NCBI RefSeq assembly: GCF_018383585.1
Contig: NZ_JAHAMK010000001.1
Coordinates: 186,001 to 250,000, forward strand
Source of the DNA: Microvirga sp. 3-52
GTDB taxonomy: Bacteria > Pseudomonadota > Alphaproteobacteria > Rhizobiales > Beijerinckiaceae
DNA length: 64,000 nucleotides
Direction: 5' to 3'
Under the pieces are notes generated by a model. The model searched no databases. It was given only the letters and a program-made list of their open reading frames with translations, and was not told where the DNA came from. Position 1 is the first letter of the stretch; the number at the start of each line of letters is the position of its first letter. The position numbers and the translations under genes are program-made. Of this stretch, positions 1 through 8,947 are shown piece after piece.

Positions 1-727
1 GGGTCATGATGGTGGAGGCATCGGCGACACCGTCGACGCGCTCGGGTCTGAAATGCCGCTGGAAGGCGGAAACCACCTTTTCCGTGTCCTCGTCGAAGAC
101 ACCGCTGATCTTCACTCCATAGCCGTACATGACGAGCATCGCCTGCATGGCCTCGATGGGCATGCCCTGGTCGCCGCGCGAGAAGAAACGGCCGTCGCTC
201 ATGGCCGCCGGGGCAACCCAGTGGCCGACGCCCGCCTCGTGCAGGCGCCGCCAGGGGAAAAGCTCGCCCGGATCGACCTTGCGGCCGGGGGCGACATCGG
301 AATGGCCGAGCACGCGGGTTGCCGGAATGCGCCAGCGGGTGACGATATCCTTGGCCAGGGCCGCGACGCTTTCGATCTGCGCGTCGGGATAGGGAGGCAG
401 GCCGCCGGGATGTCCGGGATTGGCGATCTCGACGCCGATAGAGCAGGAATTGATGTCCGTTTCGCCGTCCCAAGAGGAGAGGCCGGCATGCCAAGCCCGA
501 CGCATCTCCGGCACGAGCTGGAGAACGCGTCCGTCGCCGAACACGAAGTAATGGGCGGAAACCTGCGACACCGGATTGCACAGCCACTGCAGGGCCTCGC
601 CCTCGTCCGGCATGCCCGTGTAGTGGAGCACGAGCATGCTGGGGCGCCGGCCGTCCTTGCGCTCCCCATGATTGGGCGACGGAAACACCTTGCTGGCGAT
701 CGGGCTCTCCGGCGACAGAGCGCTCAT
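1..727 (-). CDS. AmpD-type N-acetylmuramoyl-L-alanine amidase (3' end cut by window)
   Basis: Cleaves the amide bond between N-acetylmuramic acid and the L-Ala of muropeptides during cell-wall recycling. The start is the ATG read on the minus strand at 725-727, and the frame stays open to base 1, so at least 242 codons are present and the C-terminus lies outside. The Amidase_2 fold covers about residues 25-160, with likely zinc ligands H35 (LHYTG), H142 (LGHSD) and D152 (VDPG). A peptidoglycan-binding-type helical repeat follows from about residue 185 (GDQGMPIEAMQ). There is no signal peptide, which suits a cytoplasmic recycling enzyme. It starts 4 bases after the stop of the J-domain gene on the same strand, so the two are probably co-transcribed. 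AmpD versus the related AmiD cannot be settled without the end of the protein. Confidence 0.85.
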   Translation of the reverse strand, partial: MSALSPESPIASKVFPSPNHGERKDGRRPSMLVLHYTGMPDEGEALQWLCNPVSQVSAHYFVFGDGRVLQLVPEMRRAWHAGLSSWDGETDINSCSIGVEIANPGHPGGLPPYPDAQIESVAALAKDIVTRWRIPATRVLGHSDVAPGRKVDPGELFPWRRLHEAGVGHWVAPAAMSDGRFFSRGDQGMPIEAMQAMLVMYGYGVKISGVFDEDTEKVVSAFQRHFRPERVDGVADASTIMT

Positions 728-731
728 GCCG

Positions 732-1457
732 TCACCTGAGGTTCCGCTCGGCGGCGATGCGCTCCCAGGCAGCGTTGATGGTGGCCACGCGCTCCGTTGC
801 GATCTTCACGGCTTCGGGCGGTAGGCCGCGGGCGATCTCCCGGTCGGGATGGTTCTCGGCCACGAGCCTGCGGTAGTGCCGCTTCAGTTCCTCGTCGCTC
901 ATGCTCCGGTCGGCGTCGAGGATCAGGTAGGGATCGTCCGGGCGCCTGACGTGACGGGCGGCGACGCGCTCGAAATCCTTATCCGAGAAGGCGAAGATCG
1001 TGGCCACCTCCTTTAGGTAGGCGTACTCCGCCTCATGGATAGCCTCGTCCGCCTTGGCGATGTGGAACAGGCCGTCGAGCACGTCCTCGAGCAGGGCAGG
1101 CTCTTCCTTGAAGGCGTCGCCGAGCTGGCGGGCATAGGCCTCGAAACCGTCGGAGGTCTGCATGGCGAGGTTGAACAGGCGTTCCACCTTGTCGTGCTCG
1201 CTCTCCGGCACCTCGACGATCTGCTCGAAGGCCCTGACCTCGACATCGACCACGACGCCGTCCGCCTTCGCCATTTTGGCAGCGAGCGCCACGAGGCCCA
1301 TGGTGAAAAGCACGTCGCGCGGCGACTTCCCGAAGGGAGCGCCCTCGCGATCAATGAGAACGTGGCCGGCCACACCACCCAGGAGAGCACCGATCGGTCC
1401 GCCCAGCGCGAGCCCGATGCCGGCACCACCCAATTTACCCCAAATCGACTGAATCAT
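732..1457 (-). CDS. DjlA-like protein: TerB-like domain plus C-terminal J domain
   Basis: Probable membrane-associated co-chaperone for DnaK. Starting at MIQSIWGKL it is 241 residues. A longer frame exists upstream to 1490, but the extra 11 residues look non-native and I prefer 1457. Residues 9-35 are a glycine-rich hydrophobic stretch that could insert in the membrane. Residues about 47-160 are acidic and helical like TerB. Residues about 176-241 form a J domain with the diagnostic HPD at 203-205. This order matches DjlA-family proteins of alphaproteobacteria. It is followed after 4 bases by the AmpD-type gene. The J-domain assignment is firm; the client and role are unknown. Confidence 0.85.
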   Translation of the reverse strand: MIQSIWGKLGGAGIGLALGGPIGALLGGVAGHVLIDREGAPFGKSPRDVLFTMGLVALAAKMAKADGVVVDVEVRAFEQIVEVPESEHDKVERLFNLAMQTSDGFEAYARQLGDAFKEEPALLEDVLDGLFHIAKADEAIHEAEYAYLKEVATIFAFSDKDFERVAARHVRRPDDPYLILDADRSMSDEELKRHYRRLVAENHPDREIARGLPPEAVKIATERVATINAAWERIAAERNLR

Positions 1458-1544
1458 CGTGGGACTAGTCGTACGCTCAAGTGCGGGCAAAAGGAAAGGG
1501 GCCGGAAATGCCCCGACCCCTTAAATTCAATCCCGGATGCGCGA

Positions 1545-1823
1545 TCAGCGGCAGTAGACGTTGCCGTAGACGTCCTGGTAGGTGCCGTACGGGCAAGCCG
1601 GACGAGCCGGAGCCGTCGAGGCGCCGACGATCGCGCCACCGGCAGCACCGATGGCCGCACCCGCCAGAGCGCCGCTTCCACGACCCGTGGCTGCACCGCC
1701 AATGGCCGCACCAGCAAGGCCGCCGATTGCAGCGCCGCCGACTGCGCGCTCGCCGGGGGTGTTGCAGGCTGCCATCGAGAGGGTGAGGGCACCGGCGGCA
1801 ATGGCTGTCATGATCTTCTTCAT
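1545..1823 (-). CDS. small glycine-zipper lipoprotein
   Basis: A 92-residue exported protein. Residues 1-20 form a lipoprotein signal ending in the lipobox LSMAAC, so Cys20 would be lipidated. Residues about 27-70 are a dense Gly/Ala zipper (repeats such as GGAAIGGLAGAAIGG) of the kind found in small outer-membrane or stress-related lipoproteins. The C-terminus has two cysteines (PACPYGTY...YCR) that could form a disulfide. It stands alone between the J-domain gene and the divergent lytic transglycosylase. No enzymatic function can be assigned. Confidence 0.75.
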   Translation of the reverse strand: MKKIMTAIAAGALTLSMAACNTPGERAVGGAAIGGLAGAAIGGAATGRGSGALAGAAIGAAGGAIVGASTAPARPACPYGTYQDVYGNVYCR

Positions 1824-2036
1824 GGAGGCTTCCCTGTTGTTGAGCGGGCTATAGGCTGCCCATTCCTGTTTAGCTTGACCTTACGCTGTCGCCAACTCCC
1901 GGCCAGGGAAAGAGTTCCTCCCTATTGCGGATAAGCTGTCGAAAAAATTTCAAACTTGCCGGAGGCTGGAAGCGGGCCTTCAAAGCCATGGCCTGCAGAG
2001 GGAACACGGTCAGGCTTGAACGTATTCTGAACAAAT

Positions 2037-2924
2037 ATGCGGCTTCCAGTGCCTCATCTTCGCCTTATTTGGCCGTCACCGACCGCGCCTCTCGATTTGT
2101 GGCCGCTGGAGTATCGGTTGACTTGGCAACATCTGCTCAGAACCCTCGCAGTTGCGTTTCTCGGCGCGGCGGCGCTGACCCTGGCCGCGGAAGCCCGGGC
2201 TGAAGGAGGAAGCGCGGATAGCGTCATTTCCCCCGACAAGGCGGAGGAGTTCCTGCGCGCTGCGGCCGCCGAGGCCGCAGCCGTGGCGGAGGACGACGCT
2301 GCCGAAGCGGCCGATGCCCAGAAGGCCGCGAAGGCTGCCAAGGGAACGGACAAGAGGAAGCCGAAGGACGACGCTGTCGCGGCCAAGGCTGACAAGCCTC
2401 TGGATGGCAAATCCCAGCCTGGCCATTCCAAGCAGGTAGGCCAAGCCGCCGCCCGATCCGAGGACGAGGAGCCCAGCAACGAGACCGCGTCTCTTCCTTC
2501 GACGCGGGTGGACGCCAGGCTGAAGCTCCGGCAATCCGACGCCATGCGCGCCGGAACCCTCAAGCCGCTCATCACCCGCTATGCGTCGGACAATGGCTTG
2601 CCCTATGAACTGGCCGATGCCGTCGTCCGGCTCGAGAGCCGCTACAATGCCGGCGCCCGCAACGGCCCGAACATGGGCCTGACCCAGATTAATTTCCGCA
2701 CCGCGCAATCGCTCGGCTATGAGGGCCCGGCTGCGGGCCTTCTCGATGCGGAAACGAATCTCCGCTACGGTCTGAAGTATCTCGCCAAGGCCTACAAGCT
2801 CGCCGGCGGCGATATCTGCGGCACCATCCTGCGCTATCAGTTCGGCCACCGGACGCAGACCATGACGGGCGCTTCGCGCGCCTATTGCGCCAGGGTGAAG
2901 GTGATTACGGCTGCTGCGGAGTAA
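2037..2924 (+). CDS. lytic transglycosylase-like (SLT domain) exported protein
   Basis: Predicted peptidoglycan lytic transglycosylase of 295 residues. A basic and then hydrophobic N-terminus (about residues 28-52, ending AEARA) is a likely signal peptide, although the N-terminus is long and a later start is possible. Residues about 60-160 are an Ala/Lys/Asp-rich low-complexity spacer. The catalytic domain lies at about 175-285 with the SLT glutamate motif RLESRYN, then GLTQIN and the LRYGLKYLAKAY helix typical of the family. It starts about 210 bases from the divergent lipoprotein gene and ends 44 bases before rnpB. Fold assignment is good; its specific role in wall remodelling is inferred. 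Confidence 0.8.
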   Translation: MRLPVPHLRLIWPSPTAPLDLWPLEYRLTWQHLLRTLAVAFLGAAALTLAAEARAEGGSADSVISPDKAEEFLRAAAAEAAAVAEDDAAEAADAQKAAKAAKGTDKRKPKDDAVAAKADKPLDGKSQPGHSKQVGQAAARSEDEEPSNETASLPSTRVDARLKLRQSDAMRAGTLKPLITRYASDNGLPYELADAVVRLESRYNAGARNGPNMGLTQINFRTAQSLGYEGPAAGLLDAETNLRYGLKYLAKAYKLAGGDICGTILRYQFGHRTQTMTGASRAYCARVKVITAAAE

Positions 2925-2968
2925 GCCTGCCCTTGACGGGAAGGGGCGTTTGGCTCCACATCCCCATC

Positions 2969-3348
2969 GTCAGCTGGCCGGGCGGCCGCTTCGAGCTTGG
3001 CTCGGGGAGGAAAGTCCGGGCTCCATGGAAGCAAGGTGCCGGATAACGTCCGGCGGGGGAAACCCCAGGGAAAGTGCCACAGAGAGCAGACCGCCCCGCA
3101 TGGCGGGGTAAGGGTGAAAGGGTGTGGTAAGAGCGCACCGCGGACGCAGCAATGCGAACGGCAAGGTAAACCCCACCAGGAGCAAAACCGAATAGGGACG
3201 ACAGGCGTTCGCGCCAGGCCTGCTTCCAGGCTCGTCGTCCGGGTTGGTTGCTTGAGGCGGTCAGCAATGACCGTCCCAGAGGAATGGTCGCCACGTCCAA
3301 GGTCTTAGACTTTGGGCCCTACAGAACCCGGCTTACAGGCCGGCTGAC
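2969..3348 (+). ncRNA. rnpB: RNase P RNA (rnpB), bacterial class A
   Basis: Catalytic RNA that removes tRNA 5' leaders. Seen in the sequence: the near-invariant 5' core GAGGAAAGTCC at 3007-3017, the AGAGCAGACCGCC-like segment near 3080, the GGTAAACCCC element around 3174 and the 3' core ACAGAACCCGGCTTACAG at 3321-3338. The ends pair as the P1 helix (2969-2979 with 3338-3348), giving about 380 nt, normal for alphaproteobacteria. Exact ends are inferred from P1. It lies upstream of the dcw cluster and is followed by a perfect hairpin. Confidence 0.95.
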
Positions 3349-3380
3349 CCCATCTTTCCACAGGCCTGAATTTTGCAAGA

Positions 3381-3406
3381 AAGCGGAGCAAACCGTTGCT
3401 CCGCTT
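3381..3406 (+). terminator. perfect 11-bp hairpin downstream of rnpB
   Basis: Arms 3381-3391 and 3396-3406 are exact reverse complements around a 4-base loop (ACCG), 32 bases after the end of rnpB. There is no following T-tract (the next bases are ACGATTCATT), so this is a candidate terminator or 3' stabilising hairpin rather than a classical intrinsic terminator. Confidence 0.5.
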
Positions 3407-3483
3407 ACGATTCATTAACTGTAAATACGTCTCATGGAGAGTGCATGCCACGAAGCGTGTCCTCCATCTCCGTTCCGTTGACG

Positions 3484-3517
3484 CCCATAGTATCCCATGT
3501 TATCCCAAATCATCCCG
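3484..3517 (-). promoter_or_regulatory. MraZ-type operator: four CCC(A/G) repeats at exact 10-bp spacing
   Basis: CCCA occurs at 3484, 3494 and 3504 and CCCG at 3514. Read on the minus strand these are TGGG, TGGG, TGGG and CGGG half-sites on one helical face. MraZ is known to bind tandem TGGG(N) repeats with 5-nt spacers upstream of its own gene. Here the array lies about 146 bases upstream of the mraZ start and points the opposite way. Autoregulation of the dcw cluster is therefore inferred from spacing and position. Confidence 0.65.
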
Positions 3518-3662
3518 TCGACGGTGTCTCCTGAAGGGGGCGTCAAGCACTCAAGAAATGCTGGCGCTCTGCTTTTGGAAGTAGCGTCACCACCGACTGC
3601 GGGTGGCGGATCCTCAAGATCCGCCCGGGGGCTGACAATCAGGAGCGTGCGAGCTGCGGCCA

Positions 3663-4160
3663 ATGAACCGCTTCGTGTCCAATTTCACCAACAAGTTGGA
3701 TTCGAAGGGTCGCGTCTCGATCCCCGCATCCTTCCGGGCCGTGTTGGCCAGGGACGGATTCGAGGGGCTCTACGTGCATCCGGCGCTGGACGCGCAGGCA
3801 TTGGATGCAGGCGGCAACGTGCTTCTGAACGAGATCGATGCGTTCTTGTCGACGCTGTCGCCCTATTCGGACGAGCGGGATCAATTGTCGACGGCGTTGT
3901 TCGGGACAAGCGAGATTCTGAAAGTCGATCCGGAGGGGCGTGTCATCCTGACGGATACGGTAAAAGTGCATGCCGGGCTCGGCGATACGGTGACGTTCGT
4001 CGGACTCGGTCACAAGTTCCAGATTTGGGAGCCCGAGCGCTTCCGTGCGCACTTGGAGGAGGCGCGCACGAAGGTCCGAGACCTGAAGAGAGCGTTGGGA
4101 AGCCGAGTTTTGGAGCCAAGGTCAGTGCAGAATACCTCACCAGGAGTGCGGGAACGATGA
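3663..4160 (+). CDS. mraZ: MraZ, transcriptional regulator of the dcw cluster
   Basis: A DNA-binding protein that forms rings and represses or tunes its own division/cell-wall operon. 165 residues with two tandem SpoVT/AbrB-type repeats, each carrying the DxxxR loop: [13 protein letters not shown] near residue 13 and [12 protein letters not shown] near residue 91. The start ATGAACCGC is the only in-frame ATG before the first repeat. Its stop TGA overlaps the rsmH ATG (ATGA at 4157-4160), so rsmH is translationally coupled. A phased operator array sits upstream at 3484-3517. Confidence 0.95.
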   Translation: MNRFVSNFTNKLDSKGRVSIPASFRAVLARDGFEGLYVHPALDAQALDAGGNVLLNEIDAFLSTLSPYSDERDQLSTALFGTSEILKVDPEGRVILTDTVKVHAGLGDTVTFVGLGHKFQIWEPERFRAHLEEARTKVRDLKRALGSRVLEPRSVQNTSPGVRER

Positions 4161-5206
4161 TGGGACGCGGCGACGGCCCAGGAGCCGGAGCCGCTGGCGG
4201 ACCGTCCCGTCACGTTCCTGTTCTCCTGGAGGAGGTTGGCACAGCGCTCGATGTGACGCGCGGCGGCGCTTTCGTCGACGGCACGTTCGGCGCGGGCGGA
4301 TATACGCGCGCCATCCTCGATGGACACCCCCAGAACAAGGTGATCGCCATCGACCGCGATCCCGATGCGATTGCGGGCGGAGCGTCCCTTGCGGCCAAAT
4401 TCAAGAAGCGCCTGATGCTCGTTCCCGGCCGCTTCGGCGATCTCGACGAGGTCGCGCGCGCGCAGGGTTTTGAGAGCGTCGACGGTGTCGTGCTCGACAT
4501 CGGCGTGTCGTCGATGCAGCTCGATCAGGCCGAGCGCGGCTTCTCGTTCCGCAACGAGGGCCCACTCGACATGCGAATGGAACAGAGCGGTCCGAGCGCG
4601 GCCGATCTCGTCAATGAATCCTCCGAGGCGGAACTCGCCGACATCTTCTATCATTACGGCGAGGAGCGGCGCGCCCGCGCGGTCGCGCGCGCCGTCATCG
4701 AGATGCGGCGTCGCCAGCCGTTCGAAACCACGCGTCAGCTGGCCGATCTCGTCGCCTCGCTGATCCGCCAGGAGCCGGGCGGCATTCATCCGGCCACCCG
4801 TGTGTTTCAGGGGCTGCGCATCGCGGTCAATGACGAACTCGGCGAGCTGGTGCGCGCGCTGCACGCAGCCGAGCGCATTCTGAAGCCCGGCGGCCGTCTC
4901 GTGGTCGTCACGTTCCATTCGCTCGAAGACCGCATCGTGAAGCAGTTCTTCGCGGCCCGCACGGGCCGCGCGGCCACCGGTTCCCGTCACCTGCCGACGG
5001 CCGCCGCACCCGAGCCCACTTTCGATGCGATCACGAGAGGTCCTGTGGGGCCGAGCGAGCAGGAAATGGCGCGCAATCCGCGGGCGCGCTCTGCGAAGCT
5101 CCGGGCTGGCGCGCGCACGGAAACGCCGCCGCAGGAGCCCTTGAGCGCCATCACCATGCTGGCCGAGCTGCCGCAGACGGCTGAAAAACGGGGAGGGCGC
5201 CGATGA
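4157..5206 (+). CDS. rsmH: 16S rRNA (cytosine-1402-N4)-methyltransferase RsmH
   Basis: SAM-dependent methylation of C1402 N4 in 16S rRNA. 349 residues from the ATG that overlaps the mraZ stop; a second ATG follows directly, so the exact initiator is one of two adjacent codons. The N-terminal HVPVLLEEV leads into the SAM-binding loop [16 protein letters not shown] (about residues 36-51). [13 protein letters not shown], the helical insertion with [12 protein letters not shown], and [13 protein letters not shown] near residue 255 are all family signatures. The open frame extends well upstream, but that segment overlaps mraZ and is not native. Its stop overlaps ftsL by ATGA. Confidence 0.95.
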   Translation: MMGRGDGPGAGAAGGPSRHVPVLLEEVGTALDVTRGGAFVDGTFGAGGYTRAILDGHPQNKVIAIDRDPDAIAGGASLAAKFKKRLMLVPGRFGDLDEVARAQGFESVDGVVLDIGVSSMQLDQAERGFSFRNEGPLDMRMEQSGPSAADLVNESSEAELADIFYHYGEERRARAVARAVIEMRRRQPFETTRQLADLVASLIRQEPGGIHPATRVFQGLRIAVNDELGELVRALHAAERILKPGGRLVVVTFHSLEDRIVKQFFAARTGRAATGSRHLPTAAAPEPTFDAITRGPVGPSEQEMARNPRARSAKLRAGARTETPPQEPLSAITMLAELPQTAEKRGGRR

Positions 5207-5598
5207 TCCGGCTGCTCCATATCATCGCGATCTCTGCTCTCATCGCATCGGCAGGCTATGCCTATTCGATCAAGTACGACACGCTCTATTATGCCGAGCA
5301 GGTGGCGAAGCTGAAATCCAAGCTGCAGCGCGAGCGCGAGGCCATCGCGGTGCTGCAGGCGGAATGGCAGTATCTCGACCGCCCTGACCGGCTTCAGGAA
5401 GCGGCCGACAAGCATCTCGACCTCCAGCCCCTGAAGATCCAGCAGCTCGCGCGCTTGTCCGACCTGCCGAATCGTCCCTCGCGTGAGGACGAGATCGGCC
5501 GCAAGCTGGAAGCGCTCGGGCTCCTTGGGCCGACATCGACGCCGAAGGACAAGAATTCGGACGCCCGCACCCCGACGACCCAAACCCCGAAACGGTGA
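5203..5598 (+). CDS. ftsL: cell division protein FtsL
   Basis: Bitopic divisome protein that partners FtsB and FtsQ. 131 residues: one transmembrane segment at about 4-22, then a heptad-like coiled coil (about 28-62, [24 protein letters not shown]). The pattern [21 protein letters not shown] is typical of alphaproteobacterial FtsL. The tail is polar and rich in Pro, Thr and Lys. Identification rests on topology and on its place between rsmH and ftsI, since FtsL diverges quickly. Overlaps both neighbours by four bases. Confidence 0.9.
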   Translation: MIRLLHIIAISALIASAGYAYSIKYDTLYYAEQVAKLKSKLQREREAIAVLQAEWQYLDRPDRLQEAADKHLDLQPLKIQQLARLSDLPNRPSREDEIGRKLEALGLLGPTSTPKDKNSDARTPTTQTPKR

Positions 5599-7484
5599 GC
5601 CTCGTGTTGCAAGAGCCCCAAACCGAATGGCAGGGTAAGAGCCTCCACAATGGAGCATCGGACCCGGAAGTGGACACCACTTTCGGGGCCGATCCCATGC
5701 TCGCGCCTTTGAGCGGTGCATCGCCGGATGCGGAAAGCCGGAGCCGTTTCGCCACGCCGCGCGTGAAGCGCGGCGTGCTCGGCCACGCGCGAGAGCTGTT
5801 TCGACTGCGCCACGACAAGAGCACGTCGCGGGTGGGGCTTGCGGCTGCATGCTTCGTCGGCCTGTTCAGCCTCATCGGCGGCCGCCTGGTTTATCTTGCG
5901 GTCACGAGCGAGAACACGAGCGAAGTGCGCCGCGCGGCGTCATCTGAGATTTCCGCGGCCCGTCCCGACATCGTTGATCGCAACGGCGAGATTCTTGCCA
6001 CCGACGTGAAGATGGTCTCCGTCTTCGCCGAGCCGCGCAACATCGTCGACAAGGATGAGGCGGTCGAACTCCTGACCGCCGTGCTGCCCGATCTCGACGC
6101 GACGGACCTGCGCAACAAGCTCAGCACCAGGAAGGGCTTCGTCTGGGTCAAGCGCGAGATCACGCCGCGCCAGCAGGCGGAAGTGCATCGCCTGGGTATT
6201 CCCGGCATCGGCTTCCTGCCGGAGAACAAGCGCGTCTATCCGAATGCGGAGGCAGCCGCACACGTGCTCGGCTTCGCCAACGTGGACAATGTGGGCATCG
6301 CCGGCATCGAGAAATACATCGACAGCATGGGCCTGCAGGACCTCAACGGCGCGGGTTTCAACATCTCCGCGGCCGATCTGAAGCCGATCCAGCTGTCTCT
6401 CGATCTGCGCGTGCAGCATGCGCTGCGCGACGAGCTTGCCAAGGGCATGGCGAAGTTCAAGGCCAAGGCGACCGCCGGTGCGGTCCTGGATGTGAATACG
6501 GGCGAGATCATCGCTCTCGTGTCATTGCCCGACTACGATCCCAACAATCCGGTCGATGCGCTCGACAAGGATCGGATCAACCGCATCAATGTCGGCGTGT
6601 TCGAGATGGGTTCGACCTTCAAGGCGCTCACCGTCGCAATGGCGCTCGATTCCGGCAAGTACAACATCAACTCGACCTTCGATGCGCGCTCCGGCTTGCG
6701 CTACGGCCGCTTCACCATCGGCGACTATCACCCGACCCGGCGCGTTCTGACGATGCCGGAAGTGTTCGTGCACTCCTCGAACATCGGCACGGCGCGCATG
6801 GCGCTCGGCATCGGCGTCGAAGGGCACAAAGCCTTCCTGCGCAAGATGGGCCAGCTCTCACGTCTCGAGACCGAACTGCCGGAAAGCGCTCTGCCGATCA
6901 TTCCGCCCAAGTGGGGCGAGCTGAATACGATTACCATCGCCTTCGGTCACGGACTCGCCGTGGCGCCGCTTCAGGCTCTCTCCGCCGTCGGCGCGCTGGT
7001 GAATGGCGGTATCATGATCAAGCCGACATTCCTGAAGCGCACCGAAGCGGAGGCGCGCCAGAACGCGCTGCAGGTTCTCAAGCCCGAGACAAGCGAGGCG
7101 ATGCGCTATATCATGCGCCTCAACGCCTCGACTCCTGAAGGCTCGGCAGGATCGGCCTCCGTGGCGGGCTTCTTCGTCGGCGGAAAGACCGGCACCGCCG
7201 AGAAGGTGATCAACGGCCGCTATGCCAAGAACAAGAACTTCACGACCTTCACGGCCGTGGTGCCGGCCGACAAGCCGAAATACGTGTTCCTCACCATCAT
7301 GGACGAGCCGCAGGCGGTGGAAGGAACCTATGGCTTCTCGACCGCGGGCTGGAATGCCGGCCCGGTGACCGGCAACGTGATCGAGCGCGTGGCCCCGCTG
7401 CTCGGCGTGCCGCCCCGCTTCGAGCCGCCGGCACAGCCGTTCCCGCTCATGTCGCGCCTCGGCGCCTGGGGCAGCAACCGATGA
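5595..7484 (+). CDS. ftsI: septal peptidoglycan transpeptidase FtsI (PBP3)
   Basis: Class B penicillin-binding protein cross-linking septal murein with FtsW. 629 residues from a GTG start overlapping the ftsL stop (GTGA). It has a long cytoplasmic tail of about 78 residues, a transmembrane segment at about 80-102, a dimerisation domain, and a transpeptidase domain with all three motifs: S340-TFK, S394-S-N, and K531-TGT. Residues about 20-36 of the tail are encoded by a 50-bp palindromic repeat (5653-5702) that recurs elsewhere in the window. The later part is normal for the family. Stop overlaps murE by ATGA. Confidence 0.95.
   Translation: MSLVLQEPQTEWQGKSLHNGASDPEVDTTFGADPMLAPLSGASPDAESRSRFATPRVKRGVLGHARELFRLRHDKSTSRVGLAAACFVGLFSLIGGRLVYLAVTSENTSEVRRAASSEISAARPDIVDRNGEILATDVKMVSVFAEPRNIVDKDEAVELLTAVLPDLDATDLRNKLSTRKGFVWVKREITPRQQAEVHRLGIPGIGFLPENKRVYPNAEAAAHVLGFANVDNVGIAGIEKYIDSMGLQDLNGAGFNISAADLKPIQLSLDLRVQHALRDELAKGMAKFKAKATAGAVLDVNTGEIIALVSLPDYDPNNPVDALDKDRINRINVGVFEMGSTFKALTVAMALDSGKYNINSTFDARSGLRYGRFTIGDYHPTRRVLTMPEVFVHSSNIGTARMALGIGVEGHKAFLRKMGQLSRLETELPESALPIIPPKWGELNTITIAFGHGLAVAPLQALSAVGALVNGGIMIKPTFLKRTEAEARQNALQVLKPETSEAMRYIMRLNASTPEGSAGSASVAGFFVGGKTGTAEKVINGRYAKNKNFTTFTAVVPADKPKYVFLTIMDEPQAVEGTYGFSTAGWNAGPVTGNVIERVAPLLGVPPRFEPPAQPFPLMSRLGAWGSNR
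5653..5702. repeat. palindromic dispersed repeat inside the ftsI coding sequence
   Basis: A 50-bp imperfect palindrome opening GAGCATCGGACCC and closing GATCCCATGCTC, centred on GAAGTGGACACCACTTTC. A related copy (GAGCATCGGACCCAAAAG...CCACTTTTCGGG) lies in non-coding DNA at 37381-37428. In ftsI it is read in frame as a tail segment containing SDPEVDTTFGADP, before the membrane anchor, where extra residues would be tolerated. That it inserted into the gene is an inference. Confidence 0.65.
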
Positions 7485-8947
7485 GCGCACGTAGCATGCC
7501 TCTTGGCGATCTGATGCCCGAAGCGCAGGGGCATGAAGATGCCCCTCCTGTTTCGAAGATCGCCTCCGACAGCCGCAAGGTGGAGCGGGGCACCCTGTTC
7601 TTTGCGGTGCCGGGCACGAAGGTGGACGGCATGAGCTTCGTGCCGCAGGCCGTTGCGGCCGGAGCGGTTGCCGTTGCCGGCGAAGCGGAGCGACCGTCCG
7701 ATCTGCCAGGTCATGTCGCCTATGTTCAGGTCGGCGATGTCCGCCGGGCGCTCGCTCTTGCGGCTGCACGATTCTATCCGAAGCAGCCGGAGAAGGTCGT
7801 CGCCGTCACGGGAACGAGCGGCAAGAGTTCGGTGGCCGATTTCACGCGCCAGCTATTCGCTCATCTGGGCTACAAATCCGCCAGCGTGGGAACGCTTGGC
7901 ATCATCACGTCGGATGGCGCGGCCTATGGCTCCCTGACGACGCCGGATCCGATCTCCCTGCACGAGAGCTTCGATCGCTTGGCGAACGACGGCATTACGC
8001 GCCTTGCCATGGAGGCCTCCTCGCACGGCATCGACCAGCGCCGTCTCGACGGTGTGCGTCTGCAGGCTGCAGGGTTTACCAATCTCGGCCGTGATCACCT
8101 CGATTATCACGCCACGACCGAGGCCTATGCCAAGGCGAAGATGCGGCTGTTCGATACCCTGCTGCCCGGCGATGCGCCCGCCATCATCAATGCGGACGGC
8201 CCTTATGCGGACGTGTTTCTGAACGGCGTCCGCAATCGCGGCCTGAAGCTTTTCACAACCGGCCGCATGGGCGAGACCCTTCACCTCGTCGAAGCTCGTG
8301 CCGAGGGGTTCACGCAGGCGTTGACGGTCGAGGCATTCGGGAAAACCGTTCGGACCACGCTGCCGCTGCTTGGGGCCTTCCAGGTCGAGAATGCTCTCGT
8401 CGCCGCAGGCCTCGTTCTCGCCGTCGAAGGCGAGGGGAGGGCAGCCGAGGTGCTTGAGGGCTTCATGACCCTGAAAGGCGTCTCAGGCCGTCTGGAGCAG
8501 GTGGGCGAGGTGGATGGAGCCATCTGCATCGTCGATTATGCTCACAAGCCCGATGCGCTGGCTCACGTGCTTGATGCCCTGCGCCCCTTCGTGAAGGGAC
8601 GCCTCGTCTGCGTCGTCGGCTGCGGCGGCGACAGGGATCGGGGAAAACGTCCGCTCATGGGACGCATCGCCTCGGACAAGGCGGATCTTGTCATCGTCAC
8701 GGACGATAATCCTCGCTCCGAAGATCCGGCTGCGATCCGCGCCGAAGTCATGACAGGTGCTCCCGGCGCCCGCGAGATCGGAGATCGCGCCGAGGCGATC
8801 CGCACGGCCGTGAAAGAGCTTCGTGAAGGCGATATTCTAGTCGTGGCGGGCAAAGGTCATGAAACGGGCCAAATCATCGGCGACCGGACCCTGCCGTTCT
8901 CGGACCACGACGAGGTCCGGGCGGCCATTGCGGAGAGGCAGGGATGA
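7481..8947 (+). CDS. murE: UDP-MurNAc-L-Ala-D-Glu:meso-diaminopimelate ligase MurE
   Basis: Adds meso-diaminopimelate to the UDP-MurNAc dipeptide in the cytoplasm. 488 residues. The N-terminal domain with DSRKVERGTLFFAVPG binds the UDP end. The ATP P-loop TGTSGKSS has its lysine at K115. The C-terminal domain carries DNPRSEDP, the signature that reads meso-DAP rather than lysine as substrate. ATGA overlaps join it to ftsI and murF. Confidence 0.96.
   Translation: MSARSMPLGDLMPEAQGHEDAPPVSKIASDSRKVERGTLFFAVPGTKVDGMSFVPQAVAAGAVAVAGEAERPSDLPGHVAYVQVGDVRRALALAAARFYPKQPEKVVAVTGTSGKSSVADFTRQLFAHLGYKSASVGTLGIITSDGAAYGSLTTPDPISLHESFDRLANDGITRLAMEASSHGIDQRRLDGVRLQAAGFTNLGRDHLDYHATTEAYAKAKMRLFDTLLPGDAPAIINADGPYADVFLNGVRNRGLKLFTTGRMGETLHLVEARAEGFTQALTVEAFGKTVRTTLPLLGAFQVENALVAAGLVLAVEGEGRAAEVLEGFMTLKGVSGRLEQVGEVDGAICIVDYAHKPDALAHVLDALRPFVKGRLVCVVGCGGDRDRGKRPLMGRIASDKADLVIVTDDNPRSEDPAAIRAEVMTGAPGAREIGDRAEAIRTAVKELREGDILVVAGKGHETGQIIGDRTLPFSDHDEVRAAIAERQG

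Noticed and set aside
2925-3662. Open frames crossing the RNase P RNA region (2905-3300 minus, 2997-3308 plus)
   Set aside because: These lie over the conserved structural core of rnpB and are not protein coding.
3497-4156. N-terminal extension of rsmH
   Set aside because: The upstream part of the open frame overlaps mraZ in another frame. The ATGA overlap at 4157 is the natural start.
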